DNA of 64,000 nucleotides from contig OX388311.1 in the NCBI GenBank assembly GCA_947579605.1, positions 31,374,951 through 31,438,950 on the forward strand, written 5' to 3'. The DNA comes from Athripsodes cinereus (Eukaryota > Arthropoda > Insecta > Trichoptera > Leptoceridae). Under the pieces are notes generated by a model that saw only the letters and a program-made list of their open reading frames with translations, had not been told where the DNA came from and did no database searches. This document shows positions 35,501 to 46,649 of this stretch, one piece after another; position 1 is the first letter of the stretch, and every line of letters begins with the position of its first letter. The translations under genes were made by a program, and so were the position numbers.

Positions 35501-38500
35501 TGAGAGGATGACAGGTGAACTTCTAGAATTCCTGAGTTGAAATGTGGGAGAACAGAAAAGTATAAGAAGACCCCAAAAAAGAAAGACTGAAGATATTGTC
35601 CAGATGATGAAAAAACTATGGTTTTGTGTTGCTCGAGATTGGAATATGAAAGAATCTTAAAGAGACCTATATCCAGCAGTGGAGATGAAAGTTAGCAGTA
35701 AGTAAGTAATATTTTAAGAAAATGTGCATGGACACAATACTATTATTTGCGTGATTACAGAAATGGCAACATAATTATTTATTAGAAATTTTATAAAATT
35801 GTAAAAGTTAGTTTTTAATAAATACCTGTCTCGATGGCAGAAGTTTGGGAAATATCTCTTTGGTAGGAACATGGTGAAGGCTGCCATGCACACCCATAAG
35901 ATGGCCAACTCGTCCAACAGTTGACCTGAAACACCCAACATAATTCCTGATAATCAAATATACAAACTATAATGTAAGCTTTGAGGAATTCTCGTATCTA
36001 TTTGACTCTTTGTTTAACAAAACTGTCTACAGAGGAAAGTATATTCCTATTTCATTTTGCACCAAAATTATTGATCTGTGACCATTAAATGCTGTTTTGG
36101 ATCAGAAATTTTCACTTCATCATAAATTCTGTTTGTGCAAGTGTATATCATTAAAGAGATACATAATATATCCAGGTTACAGCAAGTCATATTTTGGATG
36201 GTGTCCTTAAAAAACTTGTGAGAAAACGAAAAGAAACAAACTCACCGACTAAACTGAGTGTAGCGTGAAAATAAGCGGAGCTGAGTCCCACGACCATAAG
36301 CAGAACCCACAAGACATGTATGGCAGGGTTCACAACTTGAGCATAGTCCCGGAACAGATGAATCAGCACGGGTGGGAACAGCAGAAATAAGATGTTACTG
36401 ATCTGAAATTAAATGATACATTCAAAAATATCGCACATTGAAAACAAAAATGGCATTATACAAAAACATGATTTTTCAGTATGGCCGTTTAAAGTTTCTG
36501 GTATAGTTCTATAGTTTACACCTCTACTCGTTTCTTGAATACATTATTTATGCAAAGAAATATATAAAAATGACACTATACATAAAATGTCATTTATGCA
36601 TTTAATCTTTCCTTAAATTAATGTTCATCCACTTGACTCGTTTGACTCGAACTGGTATAGTGTCCCTTTATTAATTAGCAACTTGAAGCTTATACAAAAA
36701 GTACAAACCTATGAAAAACAAAAAAAAACAAACAAACCTATGAAAAACAAACAAACCTGTGACCTCTAGGGAAAACTAAACAAGCTATTTGAATAGGTGT
36801 TTTTGTATTGGATTCGTTTTAATTTGAGCATTTTAAACATCGTTTAAACTCAAAATTGTCATTTTTTGTATACTGCCACTTTTGTTTTCAATGTGCGATA
36901 TGTAAACTTGATAAATTCAATGTCAAGGAACATAAGAGTTACCGTAAATAAGATTCTTTCTAGGGGAGAACGGTTGGCTGATATCCAGATATTCTCAAAT
37001 ATTGTTAAATTCTCTTTTTTGAATTTTGACACGATCGAATGTCGGAGACTGGATTTACTTACTAATTAGTGTAAGGTGTTAATCATGTTTTTGATTTTAA
37101 ACTACTGTGGATTTATCATTCCAATCAAATCAGTGAGTTGAATTGGATAAATGAGTGCAATGATTAATCTAGAGCAGTTTAAAATCATTCCAATCAATTC
37201 AGCGGGTTGAATTGGATAATTAATTGGGATAAATTCAGGATATTTTTGTGTGTTAGCGATGGCTGCTTGTGTGATATTCTAGTGAGAAAAGATCAATGAG
37301 CGGAATGTGTGTTACTTAAATAATTGACATAACTGTGGTACATGTTTGTGGATGACAGCTGAGTTATGAACGACCTTTTTCAATTTTTGTAAACCATATT
37401 TATAGTTGTTATCTGCTATGTGGTTTTACCAATAAATAAAATAAAAATAAATGATTAATCTAGAGTAGTTTAAAATCAAAAATATGATTGTTAAATTCAT
37501 CTAGGTGTAATAGTATGTATTTACAAAAATTGCATTAAAAATTTAAAAAAAAACAATAACATGTCAGTATTACGTGCTGCCTACAAATCTGTGAGGTTTT
37601 ATATTATTATATTAATAATTAAGCGGTGAAAAAAATACTGGTATAAAAAAGCTATGACGTTAAAGAGTGAATATTGTAAGTTCAAAGTTCCTACAACATC
37701 TCTGTAAATAATTAATTATTGATATCATATTTCTAAAATAGGTAATAAACAATACAAGTTTTTCTCTGAATTATTTTATTTATTTTGAAGTATTCCTACC
37801 TCTTATTTATTTTATTTTGTATTGTATATTAACTAAGTGCATATATCCATCTATTCATACTGTTATAAAAATAATATATATAATTCAATGCACGGAGGGT
37901 GGGTTTATAACTGTACAGTAATATCTTCCAAATAACCAACTTGGGTTTGTCAGCACGAGGAATACAAAATATTTATGAGATAATGTATTCATAAAGGAAA
38001 GGACTTGATTTAAAGAGGTCCTGAAAACAGGGATATTTCAGGAGGAAATTTATTGTTTCTTAGGCCCTTATTATGCAGATACTTGGACTTGTCATACATA
38101 CATATAATATTCATCATAATTTCAAATACACTAAAAATAAAACAGTTGATAAAACAATTTAAGTTACATGAAATATTAAATTATTAAATTCAGAATATGT
38201 TTGTAGCTACATAGCTATATTATATATTGAGAAAGCAAGGGAAAAAATGCATATGGTGAACATAACATGGTAAAATTTTAGATTAACTGGATATATCAAA
38301 ATATAATTCATAACTTTTGTGCTTATTTTTATTTTTTATAGTTTACGCAAACATACAGTTATTACAATACATAGGTAATACAAATAGATTAAAAAAAAAA
38401 ATCGTGTACTTATACAGTACTTCACCCGAGAAATAATAATTTGTCTGAATCGGTTGATGAGTTGCCAAAATTGGTCATGAGCATAAAATTAATCGTTTGC

Positions 38501-39413
38501 ATTTTCCTACACAATTCTGTAACATAAAATAACATCAGCAGGGCTACTCTTGACACAATCTAAATACAATCTTAATCTAGTCTTCATCTTAATCATAAAC
38601 TACGCTCGTAGGGGCTATGGTAAAAAATACCGCGCTACAGCTACCACGAGATTGGTTTGCACATATTTTTGACTAATAGGCACTTCGTGCATCGTGTGAT
38701 TAAGATTAAGATCGTATTTAGATTTTGTCAAGAGTAACCCCACAGACCTAACCTAACCTATAATCAATCTAACGTAAGAATTTGATAAATCGAATGCATA
38801 CAAATAATCAATTTTGTGCATAAAAAACCGATGAAATTCCACCGGATTCTTATTCTCCAGATAAAATACTGCGTATCAACATGAAAACAATAAAAAATGT
38901 TTTGACATTTCCTGAAAAAAATCTCATTTGTGCATTTGTTAAATATTCCATGAATATTGTACTCTTATAAACAAATGAATAATAACAATGATATCCTTGC
39001 TCATTCGCCCTTCATACCCTTTTAGGACTGTTAATGTGGTGAGGCTATCATAACATGTTTATTGTGAAATTATAATATGATAGATACAACAATAAGTACA
39101 TACAATATGCGTCATTAAACCACACTGCACTCACTGCTAAAGAGGGAAAGGTATATTATTTACATCCATGAATAATAAACAGCATGCATTTCAGTGCAAT
39201 TCAACAGAAGACAAAGGAATGAAACAATATGGATCTATCTAAAATAAAACTTCAAAAAATTTAATAATTATAACTTAAAATTAATTATACATGTAATTTT
39301 TGATTAATTTGATTTACCGTATTGACAAACTCAGCAATAACAGGACTTATCAAGTAATTTTGTTCACACCAATCTACAGGAGAACTGCCCCTTTCTAGAT
39401 GTGACCACGTCAT
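32223..39413 (-). CDS. ACER: Alkaline ceramidase (five exons, complete)
   Basis: Seven-pass ER/Golgi membrane hydrolase that splits ceramide into sphingosine and fatty acid (animal ACER1-3 family; Drosophila brainwashing). Exons 39413-39318, 36402-36246, 35925-35826, 32993-32856 and 32541-32223 join in phase (0,1,2,2) with gt/ag borders to give 269 aa, a normal family length. Zn-site residues are H78 ([10 protein letters not shown]), H207 and H211 (HGFWH). The catalytic Ser/Asp positions are S74 and D89 (QLLDEL). The N-terminal Ca-site pattern D14-W15, E17, N19 and E28 (DWCEQNY...AEF) is complete. Hydrophobic segments include [42 protein letters not shown] and [17 protein letters not shown]. 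Introns 1 and 3 are long and hold transposons; a SINE sits 33 bp upstream of exon 5. It is convergent with PTPS. Confidence 0.95.
32575..32739 (-). repeat. tRNA-derived SINE inside ceramidase intron 4
   Basis: Minus strand: gagttcgtcggtaggctgga, ggtagggtctcggcctcatg, then gttcgcagttcgatctcag (weakened B box), gcaaactcccctttcacgac and gggtttttaacaaaaatcc. It has the same orientation as the gene, and its tail ends 33 bp before exon 5. It is older than other copies, judging by B-box decay. Confidence 0.8.
32856..32993 (-). CDS. ACER: Alkaline ceramidase coding exon 4
   Basis: 138 nt from tttacag to gtaaca. It reads [40 protein letters not shown] and VEELRR. Two membrane segments. It ends in phase 2. 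Confidence 0.92.
33965..34165 (+). repeat. Dispersed repeat family A, plus copy
   Basis: Contains gccatcacgacaattcccac, aagtggggtagccagcaaat, gacattcaggatgggtgac, gaagatgttgaatgtctta and cccttttacaggacactcaa. The 3' part is truncated. Confidence 0.7.
34560..34710 (-). mobile_element. pogo/Tigger-like DNA transposon end
   Basis: On the minus strand: cagtggtaccttgacatacg, agtttaattcattgggcaac, caaattactcatatctcaaa, gcaaatttccccattgaaat. This closely follows the terminal region of Tigger-type elements, and TA follows cagtgg's outer end (ccactg|ta). No transposase is recognised nearby. Confidence 0.6.
35400..35712 (+). mobile_element. RTE-like LINE relic with (agta)n tail
   Basis: Plus strand fragments [20 protein letters not shown] and, shifted, [20 protein letters not shown] then LEYERI. 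It ends in gcagtaagtaagtaat. Same family as 47636-48338, but multiply broken. Confidence 0.7.
35826..35925 (-). CDS. ACER: Alkaline ceramidase coding exon 3
   Basis: 100 nt from gtttcag to gtattt. It reads [20 protein letters not shown] then [13 protein letters not shown] and supplies Asp89. It ends in phase 2. Confidence 0.93.
36246..36402 (-). CDS. ACER: Alkaline ceramidase coding exon 2
   Basis: 157 nt from aatttcag to gtgagt. It encodes [40 protein letters not shown] and [10 protein letters not shown], with the catalytic Ser74 and Zn ligand His78. It ends in phase 1. Confidence 0.94.
36428..36901. mobile_element. MITE with about 43-bp terminal inverted repeats
   Basis: The left end atatcgcacattgaaaacaa then aatggcattatacaaaaa is matched, inverted, by the right end ttttttgtatactgccactt, ttgttttcaatgtgcgatat. 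About 474 bp, no transposase. Lies in ceramidase intron 1. Confidence 0.75.
38541..38741. mobile_element. MITE with about 37-bp terminal inverted repeats
   Basis: Left gggctactcttgacacaatc, taaatacaatcttaatct; right, inverted, agattaagatcgtatttaga, ttttgtcaagagtaacccc. About 200 bp, non-coding, in ceramidase intron 1. Confidence 0.75.
39318..39413 (-). CDS. ACER: Alkaline ceramidase coding exon 1
   Basis: 32 codons, [20 protein letters not shown] then [12 protein letters not shown], ending at gtaaat. The context is acaaaATGa. It carries the calcium-site residues typical of the family N-terminus, so the start is well placed although the exon is too short for ordinary ORF calling. Confidence 0.92.
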
Positions 39414-40780
39414 TTTGTTTTCAAATAATTATACTGCGACGTTAAAACACAAACTAAATCACTATTAAAACATCGCACAATTTGGTTCCAAATATATATT
39501 CAGCGTACAACTAATTGATTAAGTTATTTTATAAGTATCTTACGAATTTTCTTTGTTATATTTTTATTTTAATATGCGACGCAGCAATGTTTACATTTGA
39601 CGGACCGCCACCGCTCACAAAAAACACAAAAACAATTATGACATATGCGACCATAGAAAAAACAGCTGGTAACGCACTGTTGCCAGCTGAGTCGTAGAAT
39701 ACGATAGGGTTGGGAAATCAAAATGCTTATTTCAACAACAAAATTTGTTAAATTTCCTTCACGGGCATGTACATCATGAACTATTTGTAATTTTCATATC
39801 AATCGATTTTTTTTTTTGAAAATCGATTGAATAAAATCCAAAATAGAACCGTTCGGTCTATTTAAATAGGACCGTGATAGTTAAAGATATAAGGTGTGGG
39901 CTATAAATAGGAATTAATTAAATCCTTAATGGTTTGTATTTTTGTATCGCGTGTGAATAATTCCATCAATTTCTTGTATATTTTATTCATTCGCGTAGTT
40001 GATTTTATGTTCACCAATATATACGTACAAGATCATTGCCAAAAAAGAATAAGAAATACCTATGTATCTAAGCGCTTTGACCACATCCAATAAAAAATGT
40101 GAAGTAGACAGAGAACATGATAAAAATATTCTGAACTAACAAAAAGAAATACAATAAGTTCAAATGTGGTGTTCAAGTTTTACGAAGTTTTTATTAAAAT
40201 GACTCAGATTTCGACATACATATATATATATGCCTTTGTCTAACCTGGGTCATCTTAATAAAAAATAAAATCTTAATTAGAAACCATAATTACTTTAAAT
40301 ATTTATTAACACAGTTTAGAGTTTTACAAGAGTTTTACTTACCAACAAAATATTTTATTCTTTATACATTAAATAAATTTATCTCAACTAAATGATTTTG
40401 TACTGCCAACCCTGCTATAAAAGTTGATAATAATTTCAATATTTGCACCAATGGCACGAATAGTCTAAAGCGGGAAACTTGAAATAAATAAAATTGTGAT
40501 TATTTTTTCTACATACTTCACTCTTCTTTTTTATGACAATAAAAACAATTAAATTATTTTATATGGATATGGATTTATTCCTATATAAGAATGAAATATT
40601 ATCGTTTATTCAACGAAAAATCGTCTATTCTAAAATATATTTAATATTTTGATTTTGACTACCAGGATTCGAACTTGAAATTGAACTAGGCATCTTTAAA
40701 TCGGCATGAATATTCTATAATTTGTGGAATGTTTTTAAAAAACAAGTAGGTATTCAAAAATGTTACGATTAAGACATTTA
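39414..40780. other. Ceramidase upstream region
   Basis: Contains the ceramidase promoter and 5' UTR, not resolved by eye. A small hairpin lies at 39800-39830 (atcgatttt runs aaaatcgat). No repeat or gene is recognised otherwise. Confidence 0.5.
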
Positions 40781-40789
40781 ACATCTTAA

Positions 40790-40930
40790 TAAAGCAATTA
40801 TGAAGTATGCCACCCAACCTAAATATGTATCATATTTTTTATTGACGTAGTGGGGATAACTTCCGTGTTTATCGCGTAAGTAAATTTATTAAATTTGTTA
40901 AACCACTTGTAGGAGGTACCGTGATGTTCT
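40790..40930 (-). repeat. Dispersed repeat family A, minus copy (diverged)
   Basis: gaagtatgccacccaaccta, attgacgtagtggggataac, gtaggaggtaccgtgatg follow family A order with many changes. Confidence 0.5.
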
Positions 40931-41089
40931 GGAATATTTGGATATTTATGTGTCCTAAAAATGATAAAACTTTGACCGGTCCACGGCGATAAAAAGGTTG
41001 GGGATCACTGATGGCTTATAGGGTGCCGTAGAAAAGCGTAATTTTCATTACAATGTGTACCTGCTTCTAAATCAATCTATCTATACCAT

Positions 41090-41620
41090 CACAGCATATC
41101 CCAAAAGTGGGGTAGCCAGCATTAAGGGTTGAACCCTCCCTTACCCGCGGATGTTTCAGGAATGGTAGTTCTTATGTCATCCACATTCATCGTGCAAAAT
41201 CTTTATTTATATAAGAGACCTCGGAGATCGCCTTAAGGGTTCCCCTCGACAAAACCTCGCCAAAGTTAATATTACAACCGTTAATGTCCCTAACGGTTTT
41301 GGAACATTTCTTAAAACTAAAACAATACATTCTTACATTCTAACTTACAGCTACGTATTACTACGTACTGACTGCTTAAAACTATTACAATTAAATGTGA
41401 GGTAGCCAGCAGACTAAATGCACGTAATAAACGTAGGTACAAATTGTCCACTCCGTGCCGAAAAAATCAAGTTTCTCGTGATGGGTGATATACCACATCG
41501 CTGAATTGAAGATGTTAAATTGTGATGTTTTACGAATGACTATTTTTTGCAGTACACTCGAAAACATACAAAAACAGTGGGAGACCTATTATTTGCCGGG
41601 GACTCCACGAAACGCTAAAT
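41090..41620 (+). repeat. Family A repeat split by a 279-bp insert
   Basis: The left part (ccatcacagcatatcccaaa, agtggggtagccagca) and right part (ggtagccagcagactaaatg, gctgaattgaagatgttaaa, acagtgggagacctattatt, ggggactccacg) form one family A copy. ggtagccagca is present on both sides of the insert. Confidence 0.8.
41122..41400. mobile_element. Unclassified insertion with 11-bp target-site duplication
   Basis: Flanked by ggtagccagca at 41111-41121 and 41401-41411. The insert starts ttaagggttgaaccctccct, contains gacctcggagatcgccttaa and ends acaattaaatgtga. No coding frame. The duplication length suits a retroposon. I do not recognise the family. Confidence 0.7.
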
Positions 41621-41689
41621 GCTTTATAATGTTTTCATATGTTTTTTAAAAGATAATATTATATTTTTTGTTCCGTGGAGCAAATAATT

Positions 41690-42040
41690 TAGGTCTCCAA
41701 CTCTCTTCCGTACGTTTTCGAGCGCCCTGTAAAATTCAGTTGTTCAAAAAATAAAAACATTTCACATCTTAAACTCAGCAATGAGGTTTGCTACCCTTCC
41801 TGAAAATCTTAATTTTTTGTTGGCACGGAGGAGAAGAAAGCTTGCAAATTTATTACATGCAGCAGGTCTGTCTAAGAGGACGTCTTGCATGTTTATATTA
41901 CATGTTACTCGTCTGCTGACTAACCCACTTATGGGATATGCTATTTGGATAAACGGAAGTCCCCAGACTACTGCGCTATCCGGGTGGTCGGTGGGTCCCT
42001 TCAATGTTTTTTTTTGTGGGGTATGCCGTGATGGTATATA
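41690..42040 (-). repeat. Family A repeat, minus, with embedded repeat block
   Basis: ggtctccaactctcttccgt, gagcgccctgtaaaattcag, tcagcaatgaggtttgctac, ggcacggaggagaagaaagc then ctgactaacccacttatggg. A block also found at 16830-16920 (ggaagtccccagactactg) interrupts before the closing tgtggggtatgccgtgatgg. Confidence 0.65.
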
Positions 42041-42675
42041 CTGCCCTGCTAAGTAAAAACACAGTAATTACCAAAACACAAATGTGTCAGAATCGCAGAC
42101 CAAGTTTGAAACTACTGTCACATATCGTCCCTCTTCTGATTCTGTCGTATCTGATGTTTTTGGCGAAATCGATTTATGATCACCAATGTGTAGGTATTTA
42201 TATGTGCCCTGCATTACTTCACTGAAGATCACACCTGTAACTGTTACCGTTTTCCTGGAAAAGCCTTCTGATTTGTTGTCATATTTACGAATTATTCTAA
42301 ATAAAATGTGTTGTGTCTACTAATTTCTCAAATTTTCATCACAAAAATAATTCTGAGATATATAAGAATAGGAACAAATAAAATAATGTAAGTAATATAT
42401 TTACATTGTATCATTTAACTAGGAGAGACGACAATATGCACGACAAAACACAAAAAACGCTCTCCTGAACAATTAACATTTAGGCAGATACGACAGTTAG
42501 TCAGAAGAGGGACGATATATCTTAATTAGTTTATTAATAGGAAAAATATTTAAAAAATAATTGAATACCTGACTTGTTTGTTTTTTGATATTAAAAACAG
42601 GTAGTTTTTAACTTGGACTGCGAGTCTGACACATTTGTGTTTTGGTAATTACTGTGTTTTTAATTAGCAGGGCAG
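42041..42675. mobile_element. Long-TIR foldback element (about 72-bp arms)
   Basis: Left ctgccctgctaagtaaaaac, acagtaattaccaaaacaca, aatgtgtcagaatcgcagac. The right arm is the inverted copy: gtctgacacatttgtg, ttttggtaattactgtgttt, ttaattagcagggcag. A second inner pair (atatcgtccctcttctgatt and its complement at 42495-42520) extends the palindrome. 635 bp, no transposase. Confidence 0.8.
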
Positions 42676-43380
42676 AGTAGTAGTATATCGATAATGTGTA
42701 TTGAATAATCGAACGAATTTAAATAGGTTTATATCAGATCAGCACACGCCAATAATATATTAATTTATAATCATAATATTCGTGCGATCATCATTGATTG
42801 TGACCACAATAGCTAGGTACTGCATGTATACAATAACACACGCTTTTTATACTTTTTTAATCACGACTTTATGAGTACATAATTGAATGATATGTAGTTA
42901 CTGGAGAATCACATTTGCGTGTTAAACAAATAGAAAAAATAATGTGACATATTTTCATTACAATAGTTATAACTTACTATAAACGGGCGTCCGAGAACCA
43001 CGTGGCTTAATCACGTGAATCAAATTCTCAAGGAGGGCCGCGTGATTAGTAAGAGAAATTGAAGTGCGTGTATGAGAAATTGTTTTTTTCGTTTATTAAT
43101 AGTATTCAACATCAGTACATAAAATATAATGTATAATGTAAAAGACAATCTACTTGAATATATTATTATTAAAATAATAATACAATGCAACATATATTAT
43201 TCTATTCTTTCCATTCTGCACGTTAATTTCAACATCAGAACATCATTAATTTAGTATGAACAAAATAAACAATTACATATAACATCAAACTATCAAACTG
43301 TCGTTCCTCATAAATCTTTTGACAATACTATTAAATTTTTTATTCTCTATGTTAATATGTTTTTTTTTTAAGTTAATACT

Positions 43381-43520
43381 TTTGGGTTAGTTGGAAGAGA
43401 TCGCGCCTTTGCTATAAACTCGCCCTCTGTATATTGATTGTATTTAATTTGAATGTATACCTTTTATGTAATTGTTTTTAATCAATGTACAGTAAAGAAT
43501 GAATAAATAAATAAATAATA
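43381..43520 (+). mobile_element. LINE 3' tail, family L (copy 1)
   Basis: ggttagttggaagagatcgc, gcctttgctataaactcgcc, ctctgtatattgattgtatt, then caatgtacagtaaagaatga and aataaataaata. Nearly identical to 48779-48915 and related to 47060-47190: 3' ends of one LINE family with (aata)n tails. Confidence 0.7.
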
Positions 43521-43739
43521 TCAAATTTGGTATCAACGTAGAAAATTAAAAATGTAAAGTATGTATGTAAAAGATAAGCGAAAGCTCGCTTTTTCATATA
43601 AAATTGGGTGCTATAAAGCAGAATTTTATTAAGTGTTCAGTCAATATGGTCTATTATGAAAAAAATGACAGTTGGAGGCGTTGGAGCGCAAAAACGTCAG
43701 ACAACATCACTATTTTACAAGCGATTTTCATTTGTTTTA

Positions 43740-44515
43740 TCTTCCACAAGGTTCTCGAAGACCTGGGGCCGTAGACAAACCGTACTTATGTGGTGTTCTC
43801 ACTTTGGCGAATATCGCCAGGCTCCAAAATATCGCCAGCCATTTGAACCGTGTGAACAAAATGACAGCTAGTCTGAAAATATAAAAAACCAGTAGAAACG
43901 ATATCGTCTCGAGTTGACCACCTTCCAACTTTTCGGCCGATTGAACGATTCGCGCATGCGCAGAAGTGCGCGGCGTTCGTATCTATGGTAAAGACTTTAT
44001 AACATATAAATTTTACAATGTTTCCCGCTTCGTGACAGCTGTTATCTTTGTTGTTGGTTTGTGGCGTTTGTTTCCTTAATTAAAAGGCGCCTTATAACCA
44101 TAGAATAATAAATATACTAAAGTATACTTATAACCTCTACTATAACATTTTCGACTAAAAATAAACACTTCGCGATCTCCATCTCGACGCCATTTTGAAA
44201 ACAGTGTCAAAATCAAAGCGCATCTGACAGATCGTTTCTATATTGGTGGCCTGTGTGAACAGGTGTGACGATCAATGGATGTCCGGCGAATTTTGTTTTT
44301 TCGCCTGGCGATATATTTTGAAATTCGCCTGGCGATATTCGCCAAATGTGAACACCCCATAGCGATCGTCTACTGGCGAACTTTTCGACAGTCTACCTAC
44401 ATGTACCGTATAAAAATGCGTTATTGTTGCAATTATTGACGAAAATTCGTTTGTAGTCGATCGCCAAGTGCGTGTTTGTCTAGGGGGTCTGGACACTTTT
44501 CTCGAGAACACAGAA
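43740..44515. mobile_element. Inverted-repeat element containing gcgaatatcgcca motifs
   Basis: Left ttggcgaatatcgccaggc, ccaaaatatcgccagcc (43803-43845) faces, inverted, ggcgatattcgccaaatgtg and cctggcgatatattttg (44300-44350). Weaker inverted matches continue outwards (gtagacaaac versus gtttgtctag). The centre, about 440 bp, is less A+T-rich and non-coding. Ends approximate. Confidence 0.55.
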
Positions 44516-45039
44516 TGGAAACGAGCATCCTTCATTCAGAGCGATTCTGCAACAATCGAGTCATCTTTCCGCTGCATTCCTAATGCATTGAAATAATTCT
44601 ATGTAAATATAATATAAAATGTGGGTACTTACCCATATAGTAGATATTTTGTTTATAGTAAACAAGATTGCAATGCAGAATTTTAACAGCATCATGGGAA
44701 AATACGTCACCTCTATTGTTAACAAGCGGAACTAAAATTTATAATATCGTACTATAAATATATTTTTTCTACGTGTCATAACATTTTTTTAATGTACAAC
44801 CCACAGCTATAACTAAATACGTAAAAACCTAGCTATTATATTTTATTGAGATCAACATAAGTCAAAACAATTAATAAATATGAGCCTACATACTGTTTAA
44901 ACATTGTAAACTTTTTTATCACCTCGGGATTTACCATAACCAACGAACGCCTCTCATCTAAACACGCTGAACAGCTTTTATGTTCTAAAAAGATTGGAGA
45001 GTGCCAACATGACTTATCATTTGGCTGCACTTTACAATA

Positions 45040-45260
45040 CCCTCACGCCGCTTTCCCGAGTGGGGAAAACAGAACGCCACATAGATCTATCCTTACATAT
45101 TTATTTCGCTACTTCAACATTCATACGATTCGCCGCACCAGTCGGAATGCATGTCGATTTCTTTTACTCAACACACGGCTGTCCTTGAGAATTTTATCCA
45201 CGTGATCAAGCAACGTGGTTCTAGGATGCCCGCGCTTCCTTCCTTCCTTATCCATATCCA
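45040..45260 (-). mobile_element. LINE 3' region relic
   Basis: Shares cctcacgccg, gagtggggaa, tactcaacacacggctgtcc, ttgagaattttatccacgtg and atcaagcaacgtggttctag with 48980-49110, the 3' part of the LINE relic at 48963-49289. A diverged relative lies at 26565-26775. Confidence 0.65.
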
Positions 45261-45537
45261 TATCCAAATATATCCATAAATATGGATATATTTATGAATT
45301 TATTCACTGTCACAATACATACAATTTTTGCACAGAAATACAATCAATATACAGAGAGCGAGTTAACATAACATAACATAACACGTATAGACAATTCACA
45401 CAGACCAAGCTAGTCCCAAACTAAGATATGAATCTTGTATTATGGGTACTAACACGGCGATACACATATACAATGCACTAAACACATATACATGTAATAC
45501 CCAGACCCAGGACAATTTGAAAAAGGTCATTCTTCAT

Positions 45538-45622
45538 TTTGCCCTGGCCGGGAATCGAAACCGGGACCTCGTGACTCAAAGGCAAGTGCGTTAACCTCCG
45601 CGCCACACCGGTCGTCATCGCA
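45538..45622 (-). repeat. Second tRNA-derived SINE family
   Basis: The minus strand reads gaccggtgtggcgcggaggt, taacgcacttgcctttgagt, cacgaggtcccggtttcgat then tcccggccagggcaaaat. A-box (tgtggcgcggagg) and B-box (ggtttcgattccc) sequences are clear. It is not a functional tRNA: no proper acceptor stem closes around it. It differs from the 23191-type SINE. Confidence 0.7.
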
Positions 45623-45784
45623 AAGGCGCGATCTGTTCCAACCAACCCAATGTCTTGTACATAAATACATAATGTGTATTGTGTTACCTGTAATATTATA
45701 CGGAATACCAAAAAACTTACTGAGAAGAGTGAGTCTCATTTTCTATACTGGAGACTCCACAATGTATCAATAAAATTTGGCACT

Positions 45785-46290
45785 ATATGAGATGGTAGGC
45801 CCCACTATTGTCAAATGTGAGATTTCATAGGAAAAGTAATATTCACGAAATTGTTGCCATATGTAGAATTATTTTTTGGTCACCACGTTTAATTATTTTT
45901 GAGCACCAAGTTTTTCGACACCAGCAAAGTTAACATTCGAGTTAGATTTTATTTTTAAAACCGGCAAAAATAAAATCTAATTCGAATACAAAGTTTAAGA
46001 AATTTGTATTCGAGTTAGATTTTATTTTTGCCGGCAAAAATAAAATAATAAAATAATTCGAATACAAATTTCCTAAAGTTTATATTCGAGGTAGATTTTA
46101 TTTTTGCCTAAAATCTACTTCGAATACAAATTTCCTTAAGTTTATATTCGAATTAGATTTTATTTTTGCAAATAAAAAAAAATGAAATATTTCGCCAAAA
46201 AATCCAAATAATATTATTGTAGCAACAATTTTCCTCCATAGAAAACTATATTTGACAGATATCTGACATTGGGGCCTACCATCTCAATGA
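45785..46290. mobile_element. Foldback element with internal tandem inverted repeats
   Basis: The outer arms atgagatggtaggcccca (45788) and tggggcctaccatctcaat (46270) are inverted, with matching inner sequence (ttgttgccatatgtagaatt versus its complement near 46200-46230). The centre (45935-46168) repeats ttcgagttagattttatttt, tgcc and its complement several times. About 505 bp, non-coding. Confidence 0.7.
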
Positions 46291-46649
46291 GTTCCTAAAA
46301 TTTTATGTCCTCGTATCTATAATACTTAACAGATCTAGATAAGTAAGTAAATATATACCTAGATGTTGCATCCAGTTACATGTAAGTATAATAGATAAAT
46401 AAAAAATATTGACATCTTGAAAAATGCGTTTTGTAATATTTACATATTTAATAAAAAAAAAGTGTTAGCATTGTTTTGTTATTGTTACTACGCTGTTTAC
46501 ACTTTTTTATCGTGGGATAATTTGCAGTGGCGTCACTAGGACATTTTTTATTTTTTTTTATTTTACACTTCCTTATATGCACCAGCAAAAAAACTGGAAT
46601 ATAGAAACAATCTGATAAATACGTGTCATATATTTTCGCGGTGATATTC

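Larger units (their letters stand above)
32994..35825 (-). other. Alkaline ceramidase intron 3
   Basis: 2.8 kb intron with a LINE-like tail (33115-33300), a family A repeat (33965-34165), a pogo/Tigger-like end (34560-34710) and RTE-like relics (35150-35215, 35400-35712). The remainder is A+T-rich. Confidence 0.8.
36403..39317 (-). other. Alkaline ceramidase intron 1
   Basis: 2.9 kb first intron with two MITE-like elements (36428-36901 and 38541-38741). A short acctaacctaacct run follows the second. The rest is A+T-rich. Confidence 0.8.

Noticed and set aside
38741..38762. Interstitial telomere
   Set aside because: Only about three ccta a units; too short to distinguish from chance or a repair scar.
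45538..45622. tRNA gene
   Set aside because: A and B boxes are present, but the sequence does not close into an acceptor stem and is embedded in retroposon-like DNA, so it is called a SINE.
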